Translations under genes and position numbers: made by a program
Assembly (NCBI GenBank): GCA_045605765.1
Contig: JAZUQQ010000051.1
Coordinates: 120,048 to 184,047 of the forward strand
Direction: 5' to 3'
DNA from: SIG672 sp045605765
GTDB taxonomy: Bacteria > Bacillota > Clostridia > Oscillospirales > CAG-272
DNA: 64,000 bases
Notes under the pieces: model-generated
The model's input: only the letters and a program-made list of their open reading frames with translations
The model's database searches: none
Told to the model about the DNA's origin: nothing
Shown here: positions 23,113-31,362 of the stretch, piece by piece
Numbering within the stretch: position 1 is the stretch's first letter
Layout of the letters: each line of letters opens with the position of its first letter

Positions 23113-24567
23113 CTACCGCCCTTCATTAGTGATTTCGGGGAGTGATTTTTCAGACGAGGCTCTCTCCTCGGCAAGCCTTGCTTTGTGCTTTTTAAGTTGA
23201 GATGAGTATATTGCCAAGAACAGAGATGCGAGAGCTACAATCGAAAGAGCCCATGAAACGGGATACATTATGTATATCATAGTTATCGTTCTGTATCTGT
23301 CGAATATAGTGGCAATCCAGAGAATGCGGAATCCGCAGGCGGTCGTAAGAGATATGAGCGTAGGTGACAAGGAGACCCCAAGCCCCCTGAGTGCTCCGTT
23401 TATAACGTCCATCGTTCCGCAAAAGAAATGAGTAAGACCAAGTATGGTAATACGCATAGCTCCGAGCATAATAGATGCCTGAGAGTCCTTTATGTAAATA
23501 CCGAGAAGTTGTTCTCTAAATACATATGTAAGCAGACCGAAAACGATCTCAAAACCGAGTGAATAAACAAGACAAACGCCGAGAGACTTCAATATGCGGT
23601 CGTATTTTCCCGCGCCCCTACTTTGCCCTATAAAGGTGATCGCCGCCTGATGGAAAGCGTTCGACATTGTGTATATAAAGCCTTCTATGTTACTCGCTGC
23701 GGCGTTTCCGTTGATGACTGTTCCGCCGAAAATATTTATAGACGACTGTGCAACGACATTCGATAGGGAAAAGAGAGTTCCCGAAATTCCAGCAGGAAGT
23801 CCGATAGCGATTATTGACCTCGTGCAGTCCTTGTCAAATCTTATCTTTCGCAGATAAAGCTTTTGTGGGCCTTCTGATCTCGAAAGATGAAGGAGTATCC
23901 ATATCATAGCGACGTACTGAGATATTACCGTCGCCATAGCAACGCCTTCTACCGACATAGAGAAAGCACAGACAAACAAAACATTGAAAAGAACGTTTAT
24001 AACTCCTGCACTCGTCAGAATAATGAGCGGAGTTTTGGAGTCTCCGAGCGCACGGAGTGCCGCGGAGCCGAAATTGTAGATTATAGTCGCGGGCATCGCG
24101 AGAAAATATATGTTCATATAGAGCGTAGAGCCGTCAAGGTGGCTCTCGGGAGTTCCCATGAGCTCAAGAAGCTGTCTTGATAAGTTCAGTCCGACAATGC
24201 AACATAAAATTCCGGCAATTGCTGCTATAGCTACCGAGGTGTGTATGTATTTCGATATTTTTTCATTGTTCTTTGCACCGTATTCCTTTGATACGCCAAC
24301 GCTTACGCCAACCGAAAATCCAATGAAAAGGTTAACCAGAAGGTTTATAAGCGATCCGGTTGCTCCCACCTGACCGACAGCGGCACTTCCGACAAAACGC
24401 CCGACGATTATCATATCGGCGGCGTTGAAGGCGAGTTGTAAAAGACCTGTGAGCATAACAGGAATAGCAAATGCGATAATGGTTTTGAAAAGACTTCCGT
24501 TTAGCGGATCTATAAGCCTATCCGGCTTTTTCTTTTCAATACTTAGTGCGTTTGAAATTTTAACCAC
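23113..24567 (-). CDS. MATE-family efflux transporter
   Basis: A 484-residue, 12-helix multidrug and toxic compound extrusion protein. It begins with a cytoplasmic lead and the NxSLFKTIIAFAIPVMLTGLLQLAFNAADMIIVGRFVG segment characteristic of the family (NorM/DinF-like branch), and two six-helix halves are visible. It uses Na+ or H+ gradients to export organic cations. Translation probably starts at GTG 24567. It is transcribed before cysK, so it may export a sulfur-containing or toxic metabolite, which is conjecture. Confidence 0.92.
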   Translation of the reverse strand: MVKISNALSIEKKKPDRLIDPLNGSLFKTIIAFAIPVMLTGLLQLAFNAADMIIVGRFVGSAAVGQVGATGSLINLLVNLFIGFSVGVSVGVSKEYGAKNNEKISKYIHTSVAIAAIAGILCCIVGLNLSRQLLELMGTPESHLDGSTLYMNIYFLAMPATIIYNFGSAALRALGDSKTPLIILTSAGVINVLFNVLFVCAFSMSVEGVAMATVISQYVAMIWILLHLSRSEGPQKLYLRKIRFDKDCTRSIIAIGLPAGISGTLFSLSNVVAQSSINIFGGTVINGNAAASNIEGFIYTMSNAFHQAAITFIGQSRGAGKYDRILKSLGVCLVYSLGFEIVFGLLTYVFREQLLGIYIKDSQASIMLGAMRITILGLTHFFCGTMDVINGALRGLGVSLSPTLISLTTACGFRILWIATIFDRYRTITMIYIMYPVSWALSIVALASLFLAIYSSQLKKHKARLAEERASSEKSLPEITNEGR

Positions 24568-24695
24568 CAGCTTTCTCTTACTATTTTAAAGTCTATCACT
24601 TATCCTTTGAAAAGTCAATAGAAAGAAAAAATAATTTGCTTGAAGATGGGATAAATATATGATATAATATATTAAAGCCGTATGCGGAGGAAGAT

Positions 24696-25322
24696 ATGAA
24701 AAAGAAACTTATGAAAATATATAAAGCACCTCGCGCAAAAAGAGGACAGGTGCCTCTTCCGCAGATAACAGCAAGAGCGGACGAGGCTTTCGGAAGTAAG
24801 AATTACGCCGAATTTTCGGTAGAAAAAAAGAAAGAAGGAGCATATCTTGCATATCGCGTTTTGCTGATACTTTTATACGTTCTGACTACGCTTGGTTACA
24901 TTGTTTTTTGCAGCACGATTAAATTTTTTCTTTGGTTTCTTGTTATTATTCCAGTATTTGTTATGGTAATTATACATTTCACTTGGTGGATAGTGTCGGT
25001 AGAATATAAGTATACGGTGGATAAAGCGGTCTTTGCCGTGAAAACTATCTACGGTAACAGATACGAGAGGCTTTTATTTGAAGAAAAGATAAAAGATATA
25101 ACGCTCGTTGCACCGTACAAAGGTACGTACAAAAAAGAAGCAGATTCCATATGTGCATCAGCGTCCGAAATATCATATGCGGTTTCGTCGAAGATGACAG
25201 ACGATATATATTTTGCCGTCTGCGGTGATAAGATAGTCTTTTTTGAGATGACATCTCAGGCGCTCGTCGCGTTTAAATATTATAATTCCTCTGTAACCGT
25301 CAGTGCTTCGCTATCGAGATAA
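24696..25322 (+). CDS. Membrane protein with two central helices, unknown
   Basis: A 208-residue protein: a basic N-terminal tail of about 45 residues (MKKKLMKIYKAPRAKRGQVPLP), two adjacent hydrophobic helices at about 53-100 ending in HFTWWIVSVEYKY, then a cytoplasmic domain of strand-forming segments. The shape resembles PH-like bacterial membrane proteins (bPH/YdbS type), in which two helices precede a beta domain, but the family is not certain. GCGGAGGAAG precedes ATG 24696. It stands between divergent MATE and SASP genes. Confidence 0.65.
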   Translation: MKKKLMKIYKAPRAKRGQVPLPQITARADEAFGSKNYAEFSVEKKKEGAYLAYRVLLILLYVLTTLGYIVFCSTIKFFLWFLVIIPVFVMVIIHFTWWIVSVEYKYTVDKAVFAVKTIYGNRYERLLFEEKIKDITLVAPYKGTYKKEADSICASASEISYAVSSKMTDDIYFAVCGDKIVFFEMTSQALVAFKYYNSSVTVSASLSR

Positions 25323-25338
25323 ACAAAAATTTTCCATA

Positions 25339-25367
25339 CATAAAACAAATTCCCGCGCTCATAATAA
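25339..25367 (+). promoter_or_regulatory. Possible sigma-G promoter of the SASP gene
   Basis: ACATA (25339-25343) and CATAATA (25361-25367) are 17 nt apart, close to the sigma-G pattern (GYATR / CATnnTA) used for forespore genes. No sigma-A promoter was seen here. Confidence 0.45.
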
Positions 25368-25438
25368 TACCAGAGCGGAAAAGACCGCTCATAAAAAATC
25401 AAAGAACAATTATGTTCTAAGCAAGGAGATTTGTAAAA

Positions 25439-25642
25439 ATGGCAGGAAGCAACAAGAACCTCATTCCTGAGGCAAAGGAAGGTCTTAACAAGTTTAAGAT
25501 GGAAGCAGCAGGAGAAGTTGGCGTAACTCTCAAGCAGGGTTATAACGGCGACCTCACCAGCCGTCAGGCAGGCTCCATCGGCGGACAGATGGTTAAGAAG
25601 ATGGTCGAGAAGTACGAAAACGACCTTAAAAACAACAAATAA
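25439..25642 (+). CDS. Alpha/beta-type small acid-soluble spore protein
   Basis: A 67-residue SASP that coats and protects spore DNA. Recognised by KFKMEAAGEVGV (the usual GPR protease site region) near residues 18-30 and LTSRQAGSIGGQMVKKMVEKYE at 40-61, the second conserved block of the family. AAGGAG precedes ATG 25439. Its own terminator follows at about 25690. Expression in the forespore is expected from the family and from the sigma-G-like element upstream. Confidence 0.95.
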   Translation: MAGSNKNLIPEAKEGLNKFKMEAAGEVGVTLKQGYNGDLTSRQAGSIGGQMVKKMVEKYENDLKNNK

Positions 25643-25689
25643 GTAAATTTGTTATACAATTGAACCGAAACAAAATACCTTTTCGGTTT

Positions 25690-25724
25690 AAAAGGCGGGA
25701 GGCTTATTGCTTCCCGCTTTTTCT
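25690..25724 (+). terminator. SASP terminator
   Basis: GCGGGAGGC pairs with GCTTCCCGC (one G-U), followed by TTTTT. Confidence 0.8.
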
Positions 25725-25770
25725 GTACTACAATTTTTATCATATCTATATGTAATATTTTTATTAACTA

Positions 25771-25799
25771 TTGAAAAAAAATGAAAAATATGTTATAAT
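25771..25799 (+). promoter_or_regulatory. ligA promoter
   Basis: TTGAAA (25771-25776), 17-nt spacer, TATAAT (25794-25799). Confidence 0.8.
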
Positions 25800-25840
25800 A
25801 CCTCATAATAGGGAAAGTAGTGAAACTAAGGAGACGCCTT

Positions 25841-27829
25841 ATGTCTGATAATACAAACGCCGAGCAGTGTATAAAGAAACGCATAGAGGAGCTAAGAGGG
25901 CAGATAGAGTACCATAGCTGGAAATATTACGTCGAGGATAATCCCGAGCTTCCCGACTATATGTATGACAATATGTTCTACGAGCTTATGCGTCTTGAAA
26001 ACGAAAATCCGCAGTTTGCCGATCCGAATTCACCCACACGCAGAGTCGGCGGCGCCGTGCTCGAAAAATTTGAGAAGATAACCCACACGCTTCCGCTCAA
26101 AAGTCTTTCGGATGTGTTTTCCTACGAGGAGCTCGGAGAATTCATTTCAAAAACGAAAAACGAGCATCCCGAGGTGGATTTTTCGGTCGAGTGTAAGATA
26201 GACGGTCTTTCGGTAGCACTTCACTATGAAAACGGTGAGCTTGTTTATGCGGCAACGAGAGGCGATGGACTTGTCGGAGAGATAGTTACAGAAAACGTCC
26301 GTACAATAGGCTCCGTACCTCTGAAAATACCTTATACCGGAACTCTCGAAGTTCGCGGAGAGGTCTATATGCCGAAAAGCAGCTTTAAGAGAGTGAACGC
26401 CGAGCGCGAGGAAAACGGCGAAGCGCTCTTTGCAAATCCCCGAAATGCGGCGGCAGGCTCACTGCGTCAGCTTGACTCGAAGATAGCGGCATCAAGAGGA
26501 CTTGATATATTCGTTTTTAATTTGCAATACTGTGATAGAAGCTTTTCTTCGCACGACGAGACATTCGGGTTTATGCGCGAAAACGGCTTTAAGGTCATAC
26601 CTTTCGCAAGAGTGATTTCGACCTACGACGACATTATTGACGAAATAAAGGATATTGGCGAAAAGCGCGGAAATCTTCCATTTGATATCGACGGAATGGT
26701 AATAAAGGTTAATTCTCTTTCTCTCCGTGATGAGATAGGAGAGGGAACGGGCACGCCTAAATGGGCGGTCGCATATAAATTCCCACCCGAGGAGAAGGAA
26801 ACGAAGCTTCTTGGTATTGATATTCAAGTCGGCAGAACGGGCGTGCTCACACCTATTGCGAACCTTTCGCCCGTGCGACTTGCTGGAACGACCGTCAGCC
26901 GTGCAACGCTTCATAACCTTGATTTCATAAGAGAGCGCGACATAAGAGTCGGCGCGACGGTAAAAGTCCGTAAAGCGGGCGATATTATACCCGAGATTGT
27001 GTCTGCAAAGGATACTATCGGTCTTGACGAGTTTGATTTCCCCGAAAACTGCCCTGCCTGCGGAGAAAAGGTAACGAGAAGCGAGCAGGCGGCAATAAGA
27101 TGCACCAACTCAGCGTGTCCTGCACAGCTTCGCAGAAATCTCGTTCATTTCGCCTCGAAGGGTGCTATGGATATTGACGGCTTCGGACCTGCCGTTGCAA
27201 ACGCGCTTTGTGACAGAGGGCTTGTTAAAAATGTTTCGGATATATACTACCTGAAAGATGAAGACCTCGTTTCGATCGAGCGAATGGGCGAAAAGAGTGT
27301 GAAAAACCTTCTCGTTTCTATCGAGGACTCAAAAACCAGAGGTCTTGCAAGACTTCTGTACGCTCTCGGCATCGGTCAGATAGGAGATAAGACGGCGGAT
27401 GCCCTTGCACAGAACTTTTCAGATATAGAGGACTTCTTTACGGTAAGCGCCGAAAAGCTCACCGAGATAGACGACGTCGGAGAGATAGTATCGAGATGTG
27501 TGGTCGATTTCTTCGCACACCCATCAACCAGAAAAACCGTCGACCGACTGAAGGCGGCTGGGGTTGTGACCGCGAGCGCAAAAAAAGAGAAAAAGGACAA
27601 CCGATTTGGCGGAATGACCTTCGTTCTCACAGGAACGCTTCCGACGCTCACAAGAAGCGAGGCAGAGGAAATAATAATTTCGCATGGTGGAAAAACCTCG
27701 TCCTCGGTATCGAAAAAGACCTCTGTCGTTCTCGCAGGAACGGAGGCAGGAAGTAAGCTGACAAAAGCCGAAGGACTCGGTATAAAAATAATTGACGAAA
27801 ACGAGTTCAGAAAAATGCTCGAAGATTAA
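25841..27829 (+). CDS. ligA: NAD-dependent DNA ligase
   Basis: A 662-residue ligase sealing nicks with NAD+ in replication and repair. It contains the N-terminal Ia domain (YHSWKYYVEDNPELPDYMYD), adenylation Lys119 in ECKIDGLSV, the OB fold, the zinc finger CPACGEKVTRSEQAAIRCTNSACP, helix-hairpin-helix repeats and a C-terminal BRCT domain (GGMTFVLTGTLPTLTRSEAEE). ATG 25841 follows AAGGAGA; an upstream GTG at 25820 is rejected. It heads a run with obgE 12 nt downstream. Confidence 0.97.
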   Translation: MSDNTNAEQCIKKRIEELRGQIEYHSWKYYVEDNPELPDYMYDNMFYELMRLENENPQFADPNSPTRRVGGAVLEKFEKITHTLPLKSLSDVFSYEELGEFISKTKNEHPEVDFSVECKIDGLSVALHYENGELVYAATRGDGLVGEIVTENVRTIGSVPLKIPYTGTLEVRGEVYMPKSSFKRVNAEREENGEALFANPRNAAAGSLRQLDSKIAASRGLDIFVFNLQYCDRSFSSHDETFGFMRENGFKVIPFARVISTYDDIIDEIKDIGEKRGNLPFDIDGMVIKVNSLSLRDEIGEGTGTPKWAVAYKFPPEEKETKLLGIDIQVGRTGVLTPIANLSPVRLAGTTVSRATLHNLDFIRERDIRVGATVKVRKAGDIIPEIVSAKDTIGLDEFDFPENCPACGEKVTRSEQAAIRCTNSACPAQLRRNLVHFASKGAMDIDGFGPAVANALCDRGLVKNVSDIYYLKDEDLVSIERMGEKSVKNLLVSIEDSKTRGLARLLYALGIGQIGDKTADALAQNFSDIEDFFTVSAEKLTEIDDVGEIVSRCVVDFFAHPSTRKTVDRLKAAGVVTASAKKEKKDNRFGGMTFVLTGTLPTLTRSEAEEIIISHGGKTSSSVSKKTSVVLAGTEAGSKLTKAEGLGIKIIDENEFRKMLED

Positions 27830-27840
27830 CGGAGAAAAAT

Positions 27841-29115
27841 ATGCTGTTTGATAACGTAAAGATCTATTTAAAAGCAGGAGACGGCGGAAACGGTGCCATT
27901 TCGTTCAGACGTGAGAAGTACGTTTCGCACGGCGGTCCCGACGGCGGGGACGGCGGAAGCGGCGGAAATATAATTTTTACTGTCGATGAGGGTCAAAACA
28001 CCCTTACGTACTATAAATACAAGAGAAAATTCAAAGCGGAAAACGGTTCTAACGGAAGCGGATCGAAGTACCACGGCAAAAGAGGCGAGGATCTTATTCT
28101 CCCTGTGCCGCCCGGAACGGTAATAAAGGACGCACAGAGCGGACTTGTTATTAAGGATATGTCAGAATGTGATAGCTATGTCATATGTAAGGGCGGACGC
28201 GGCGGTTGGGGAAACCATCATTTCGCAACTCCCACAAGACAGATCCCGCGTTTTGCAAAGCCAGGACTCGTCGGCGAGGAAAAGGAGATAATCCTTGAAC
28301 TCAAAATGATAGCCGACGTCGGTCTCATCGGATTTCCGAATGTCGGAAAATCCTCGATACTTTCGATGATCTCGTCCGCAAGACCGAAAATCGCCGATTA
28401 CCATTTTACAACTCTTGCACCGAATATCGGAGTCGTTTCTGTAGGTGATGAGAGAGGCTTCGTTGCCGCAGATATTCCCGGACTTATTGAGGGCGCAGCC
28501 GACGGCGTCGGACTCGGATACTCGTTCCTTCGCCACGTTGACAGATGCAGACTTCTTCTGCACGTCGTGGATATATCGGGCAGTGAGGGCAGAAATCCCG
28601 TTGACGATATTATCGCGATAAATACAGAGCTTGAAAAATACAGTCCCGAGCTTGCAAAGCGTCCTCAGATAATAGTTGCAAATAAATGCGACCTTCTTTC
28701 AAATGATGCAGACCTCTCGGAATTTGAGGAATTTGCAAAGGCAAGAGGAAGCAAGGTGATCTACGTTTGCGCTCCGATAGGAGAGGGAATACAGGAAATG
28801 GTCAATAAGACCTTTGAGGCTCTCCAAGAACTGCCGCCTATCAAGATATACGAGGCGGAATATAAAGAACCCGACCTCGAAACGGATACGACGAGCCACG
28901 AGTTCTCTATACACAAAGAGGACGACCTCTTTATCGTCGAGGGAGAATGGCTCCGCCGCGTTATGAACTCGGTCAACTTCTCCGACAGAGAGTCGCTGAT
29001 GTTCTTCCAGAGAGTGCTTCGCAATAGCGGCGTTATCTCGGCGCTTGAGGATGCGGGAGTATCGGACGGTGACACGGTCAGCATATACGATTTCGAATTT
29101 GACTACGTAAAATAG
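27841..29115 (+). CDS. obgE: Obg-family GTPase
   Basis: A 424-residue ribosome-assembly GTPase. The glycine-rich Obg domain occupies residues 1-157. G1 is GFPNVGKSS (164-172), G2/switch is TTLAPNIG, G3 is DIPGLIEGA and G4 is NKCDL. A C-terminal OCT domain follows from about 340. The full three-domain layout supports obgE rather than a partial relative. It is likely cotranscribed with ligA and prfA. Confidence 0.97.
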   Translation: MLFDNVKIYLKAGDGGNGAISFRREKYVSHGGPDGGDGGSGGNIIFTVDEGQNTLTYYKYKRKFKAENGSNGSGSKYHGKRGEDLILPVPPGTVIKDAQSGLVIKDMSECDSYVICKGGRGGWGNHHFATPTRQIPRFAKPGLVGEEKEIILELKMIADVGLIGFPNVGKSSILSMISSARPKIADYHFTTLAPNIGVVSVGDERGFVAADIPGLIEGAADGVGLGYSFLRHVDRCRLLLHVVDISGSEGRNPVDDIIAINTELEKYSPELAKRPQIIVANKCDLLSNDADLSEFEEFAKARGSKVIYVCAPIGEGIQEMVNKTFEALQELPPIKIYEAEYKEPDLETDTTSHEFSIHKEDDLFIVEGEWLRRVMNSVNFSDRESLMFFQRVLRNSGVISALEDAGVSDGDTVSIYDFEFDYVK

Positions 29116-29175
29116 CTTTTTCCGAATATATCGCATAAGACTCATTACCACTACAAATATTCGGAGGAAAAAGAC

Positions 29176-30276
29176 TTGTTTACACTTACTCAAAGCGAAA
29201 AAAATATGCTTGAAAAGCTCGGAGGCGTAGTAGAAAGATACCGCGCTCTCGAGGAGATGCTTGGAGATCCCGAGGTAATCTCTGATCAGAAACAGTACAC
29301 ACAGCTTATGAGAGAGTATAAATCTCTCACCAAAATTTCCGAGAAATACGGAGAATTTACAAAGCTCGACAGAGAGTGCGGAGATCTTCGCGAAATGCTC
29401 GATATTGAGGACGACGAGGAAATGCGCGCTCTTGCAAAAGAGGATCTCGATAAAAATGAGGAAACAATGCGCGCACTTATCGATGAGCTTCGTATACTTA
29501 TTTTGCCCAGAGATCCAAACGATGATAAAAACGTTATCGTCGAGATACGCGGCGGCGCAGGCGGTGAGGAGGCAGCTCTCTTTGCAAACTCGCTTTACAG
29601 AATGTACTCGATGTACTGCGCTTCTGCGGGATATAAGACCGAGATAATTGGTGCAAATGAAACCGAGCTCGGCGGATATAAGGAGATCGACTTTATGATC
29701 GAGGGCGACGGCGCGTATTCGAAATTCAAATTCGAAAGCGGCGTTCACAGAGTTCAGAGAGTTCCAGAAACCGAAACGCAGGGAAGAATACACACCTCTA
29801 CCGTGACCGTTGCGGTTCTCCCTGAAGCCGAGGATATCGAAGTTGTTATAAATCCCGCGGACATTATAATAGAATCCTGTAAATCGAGCGGAGCGGGCGG
29901 ACAGCATGTCAATAAGACCGAATCTGCGGTCCGTCTCACGCATAAGCCTACGGGTATCGTCGTTGAATGTCAGGAAGAGCGCAGTCAGTTCAAGAACCGC
30001 GATAAGGCGATGAAGGTGCTCCGCGCGAAGCTGCAAGATATGCAGGAGCGCGAGCAGAACGATAAGATAACCAGCGAGAGAAAAAGTCAGGTCGGTACGG
30101 GTGACCGAAGCGAGCGCATCCGAACCTACAACTATCCGCAGGGAAGAGTTACCGATCATAGAATAGGACTTACGCTTTATTCCCTCGAAAATTTTCTCAA
30201 TGGAAATATTCAAGAGATGATAGATGCACTCATTACCGCTGATACGGCGGAAAAATTAAAGAACAGTGAATTTTGA
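29176..30276 (+). CDS. prfA: Peptide chain release factor 1
   Basis: A 366-residue RF1 that terminates translation at UAA and UAG. The GGQ catalytic motif is at residues 241-243 (SGAGGQHVNKTESAVRLTH). The codon-recognition region reads VPETETQGRIHTSTVTVAV, where the PxT pattern fits RF1 rather than RF2 (SPF). The start is TTG 29176 with CGGAGGAA upstream; the next ATG (29209) lacks a site. The prmC methyltransferase gene that usually follows prfA is absent; a Sua5 gene follows instead. Confidence 0.95.
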   Translation: MFTLTQSEKNMLEKLGGVVERYRALEEMLGDPEVISDQKQYTQLMREYKSLTKISEKYGEFTKLDRECGDLREMLDIEDDEEMRALAKEDLDKNEETMRALIDELRILILPRDPNDDKNVIVEIRGGAGGEEAALFANSLYRMYSMYCASAGYKTEIIGANETELGGYKEIDFMIEGDGAYSKFKFESGVHRVQRVPETETQGRIHTSTVTVAVLPEAEDIEVVINPADIIIESCKSSGAGGQHVNKTESAVRLTHKPTGIVVECQEERSQFKNRDKAMKVLRAKLQDMQEREQNDKITSERKSQVGTGDRSERIRTYNYPQGRVTDHRIGLTLYSLENFLNGNIQEMIDALITADTAEKLKNSEF

Positions 30277-30280
30277 CGAA

Positions 30281-31324
30281 ATGTGTGAAATGCATATAAA
30301 TACCAAAGTCGTGACCTATCCTGACGAGCAGGGTATGGAAGAGGCGGCAGAGCTTATAAAAAACGGTGCACTCGTGGCTTTCCCGACCGAGACGGTCTAT
30401 GGTCTCGGAGCAAACGCTCTTATGTCAGATGCCGCAGAAAAGGTGTATGCCGCAAAGGGCAGACCGTCGGATAATCCGCTTATAATTCATCTCGCAAGTG
30501 CAGATGATGCACAAAAATACTGCGAGGTCACCGAGGAATTTTCAAGACTTGCAAAGGCATTTACTCCCGGACCAATCACCGTCGTTATGAAGAAAAAAAA
30601 TATTATACCGAGTACGGTGACAGGCGGTCTTGATACGGTTGCCGTCAGAATACCGAGTCATAAGGTCGCAAGAGAACTCATTGCTCTTTCGGGAGTTCCG
30701 ATAGCCGCGCCGTCGGCAAATCTGTCAGGCAGACCGTCAACCACGTCGGCAGATCACGTTATATCCGATATGCTCGGTCGCATCGATATGATAATCGACG
30801 GCGGAGAATGTGACATCGGACTCGAATCGACGATAGTTGCAGTCGTCGGAGAAAACAGATTAAAGCTTCTCAGACCGGGGGCTGTGACTCTCGAAATGCT
30901 CGAAAACGAGGGCTTTGAGGTCATGCTCGATAAAGCGGTCACCCACAAGCTTTCGCAGGGCGAAAAGCCTGCCGCTCCGGGTATGAAATACCGTCATTAC
31001 GCGCCGGGAGCACCTGTTGCTCTTGTTGAGGGTGACGATGAGAAACGTACCGAGTTTATGAGGAAATTTGCAAACGACCCCTCGGTCGCGCTTGTCTGCT
31101 TTGATGAAGATGCAGAGATAAAAAGCACACAGAACGCCTTCATTATCGGTAGTAAAAACGACCCCGAAGGACAGGCTCACAGACTGTTTTCGCTCCTTCG
31201 CGCCTTTGATGATAGTAGCGAGATAAAGCAGATATACGCACCTCTTCCCGATAAAAGCGGTATAGGACTTGCGATATTCAACCGTATGCTCAAAGCGTCG
31301 GGATATACGGTAATAAAACTGTAA
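30281..31324 (+). CDS. Threonylcarbamoyl-AMP synthase (Sua5/YrdC/YwlC)
   Basis: A 347-residue long-form Sua5 making threonylcarbamoyl-AMP for tRNA t6A37. The YrdC domain shows FPTETVYGLGANA, KGRPSDNPLIIH and PSANLSGRPS; the linker has the conserved PGMKYRHYAP and the C-terminal Sua5 domain follows. The start is ambiguous: GTG 30266 (overlapping prfA), ATG 30281 (4 nt after the prfA stop) or ATG 30290. None has a strong ribosome-binding site, so translation probably depends on coupling to prfA. 30281 is used here. Confidence 0.92.
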   Translation: MCEMHINTKVVTYPDEQGMEEAAELIKNGALVAFPTETVYGLGANALMSDAAEKVYAAKGRPSDNPLIIHLASADDAQKYCEVTEEFSRLAKAFTPGPITVVMKKKNIIPSTVTGGLDTVAVRIPSHKVARELIALSGVPIAAPSANLSGRPSTTSADHVISDMLGRIDMIIDGGECDIGLESTIVAVVGENRLKLLRPGAVTLEMLENEGFEVMLDKAVTHKLSQGEKPAAPGMKYRHYAPGAPVALVEGDDEKRTEFMRKFANDPSVALVCFDEDAEIKSTQNAFIIGSKNDPEGQAHRLFSLLRAFDDSSEIKQIYAPLPDKSGIGLAIFNRMLKASGYTVIKL

Positions 31325-31362
31325 ACTCTGAAAGTACACAAAGCTGAAAGGATTTTTTCCAT

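Noticed and set aside
28699..30213. 504-residue minus-strand open frame across obgE and prfA
   Set aside because: Antisense to two certain genes, no domain, unusual residue composition; a shadow frame.
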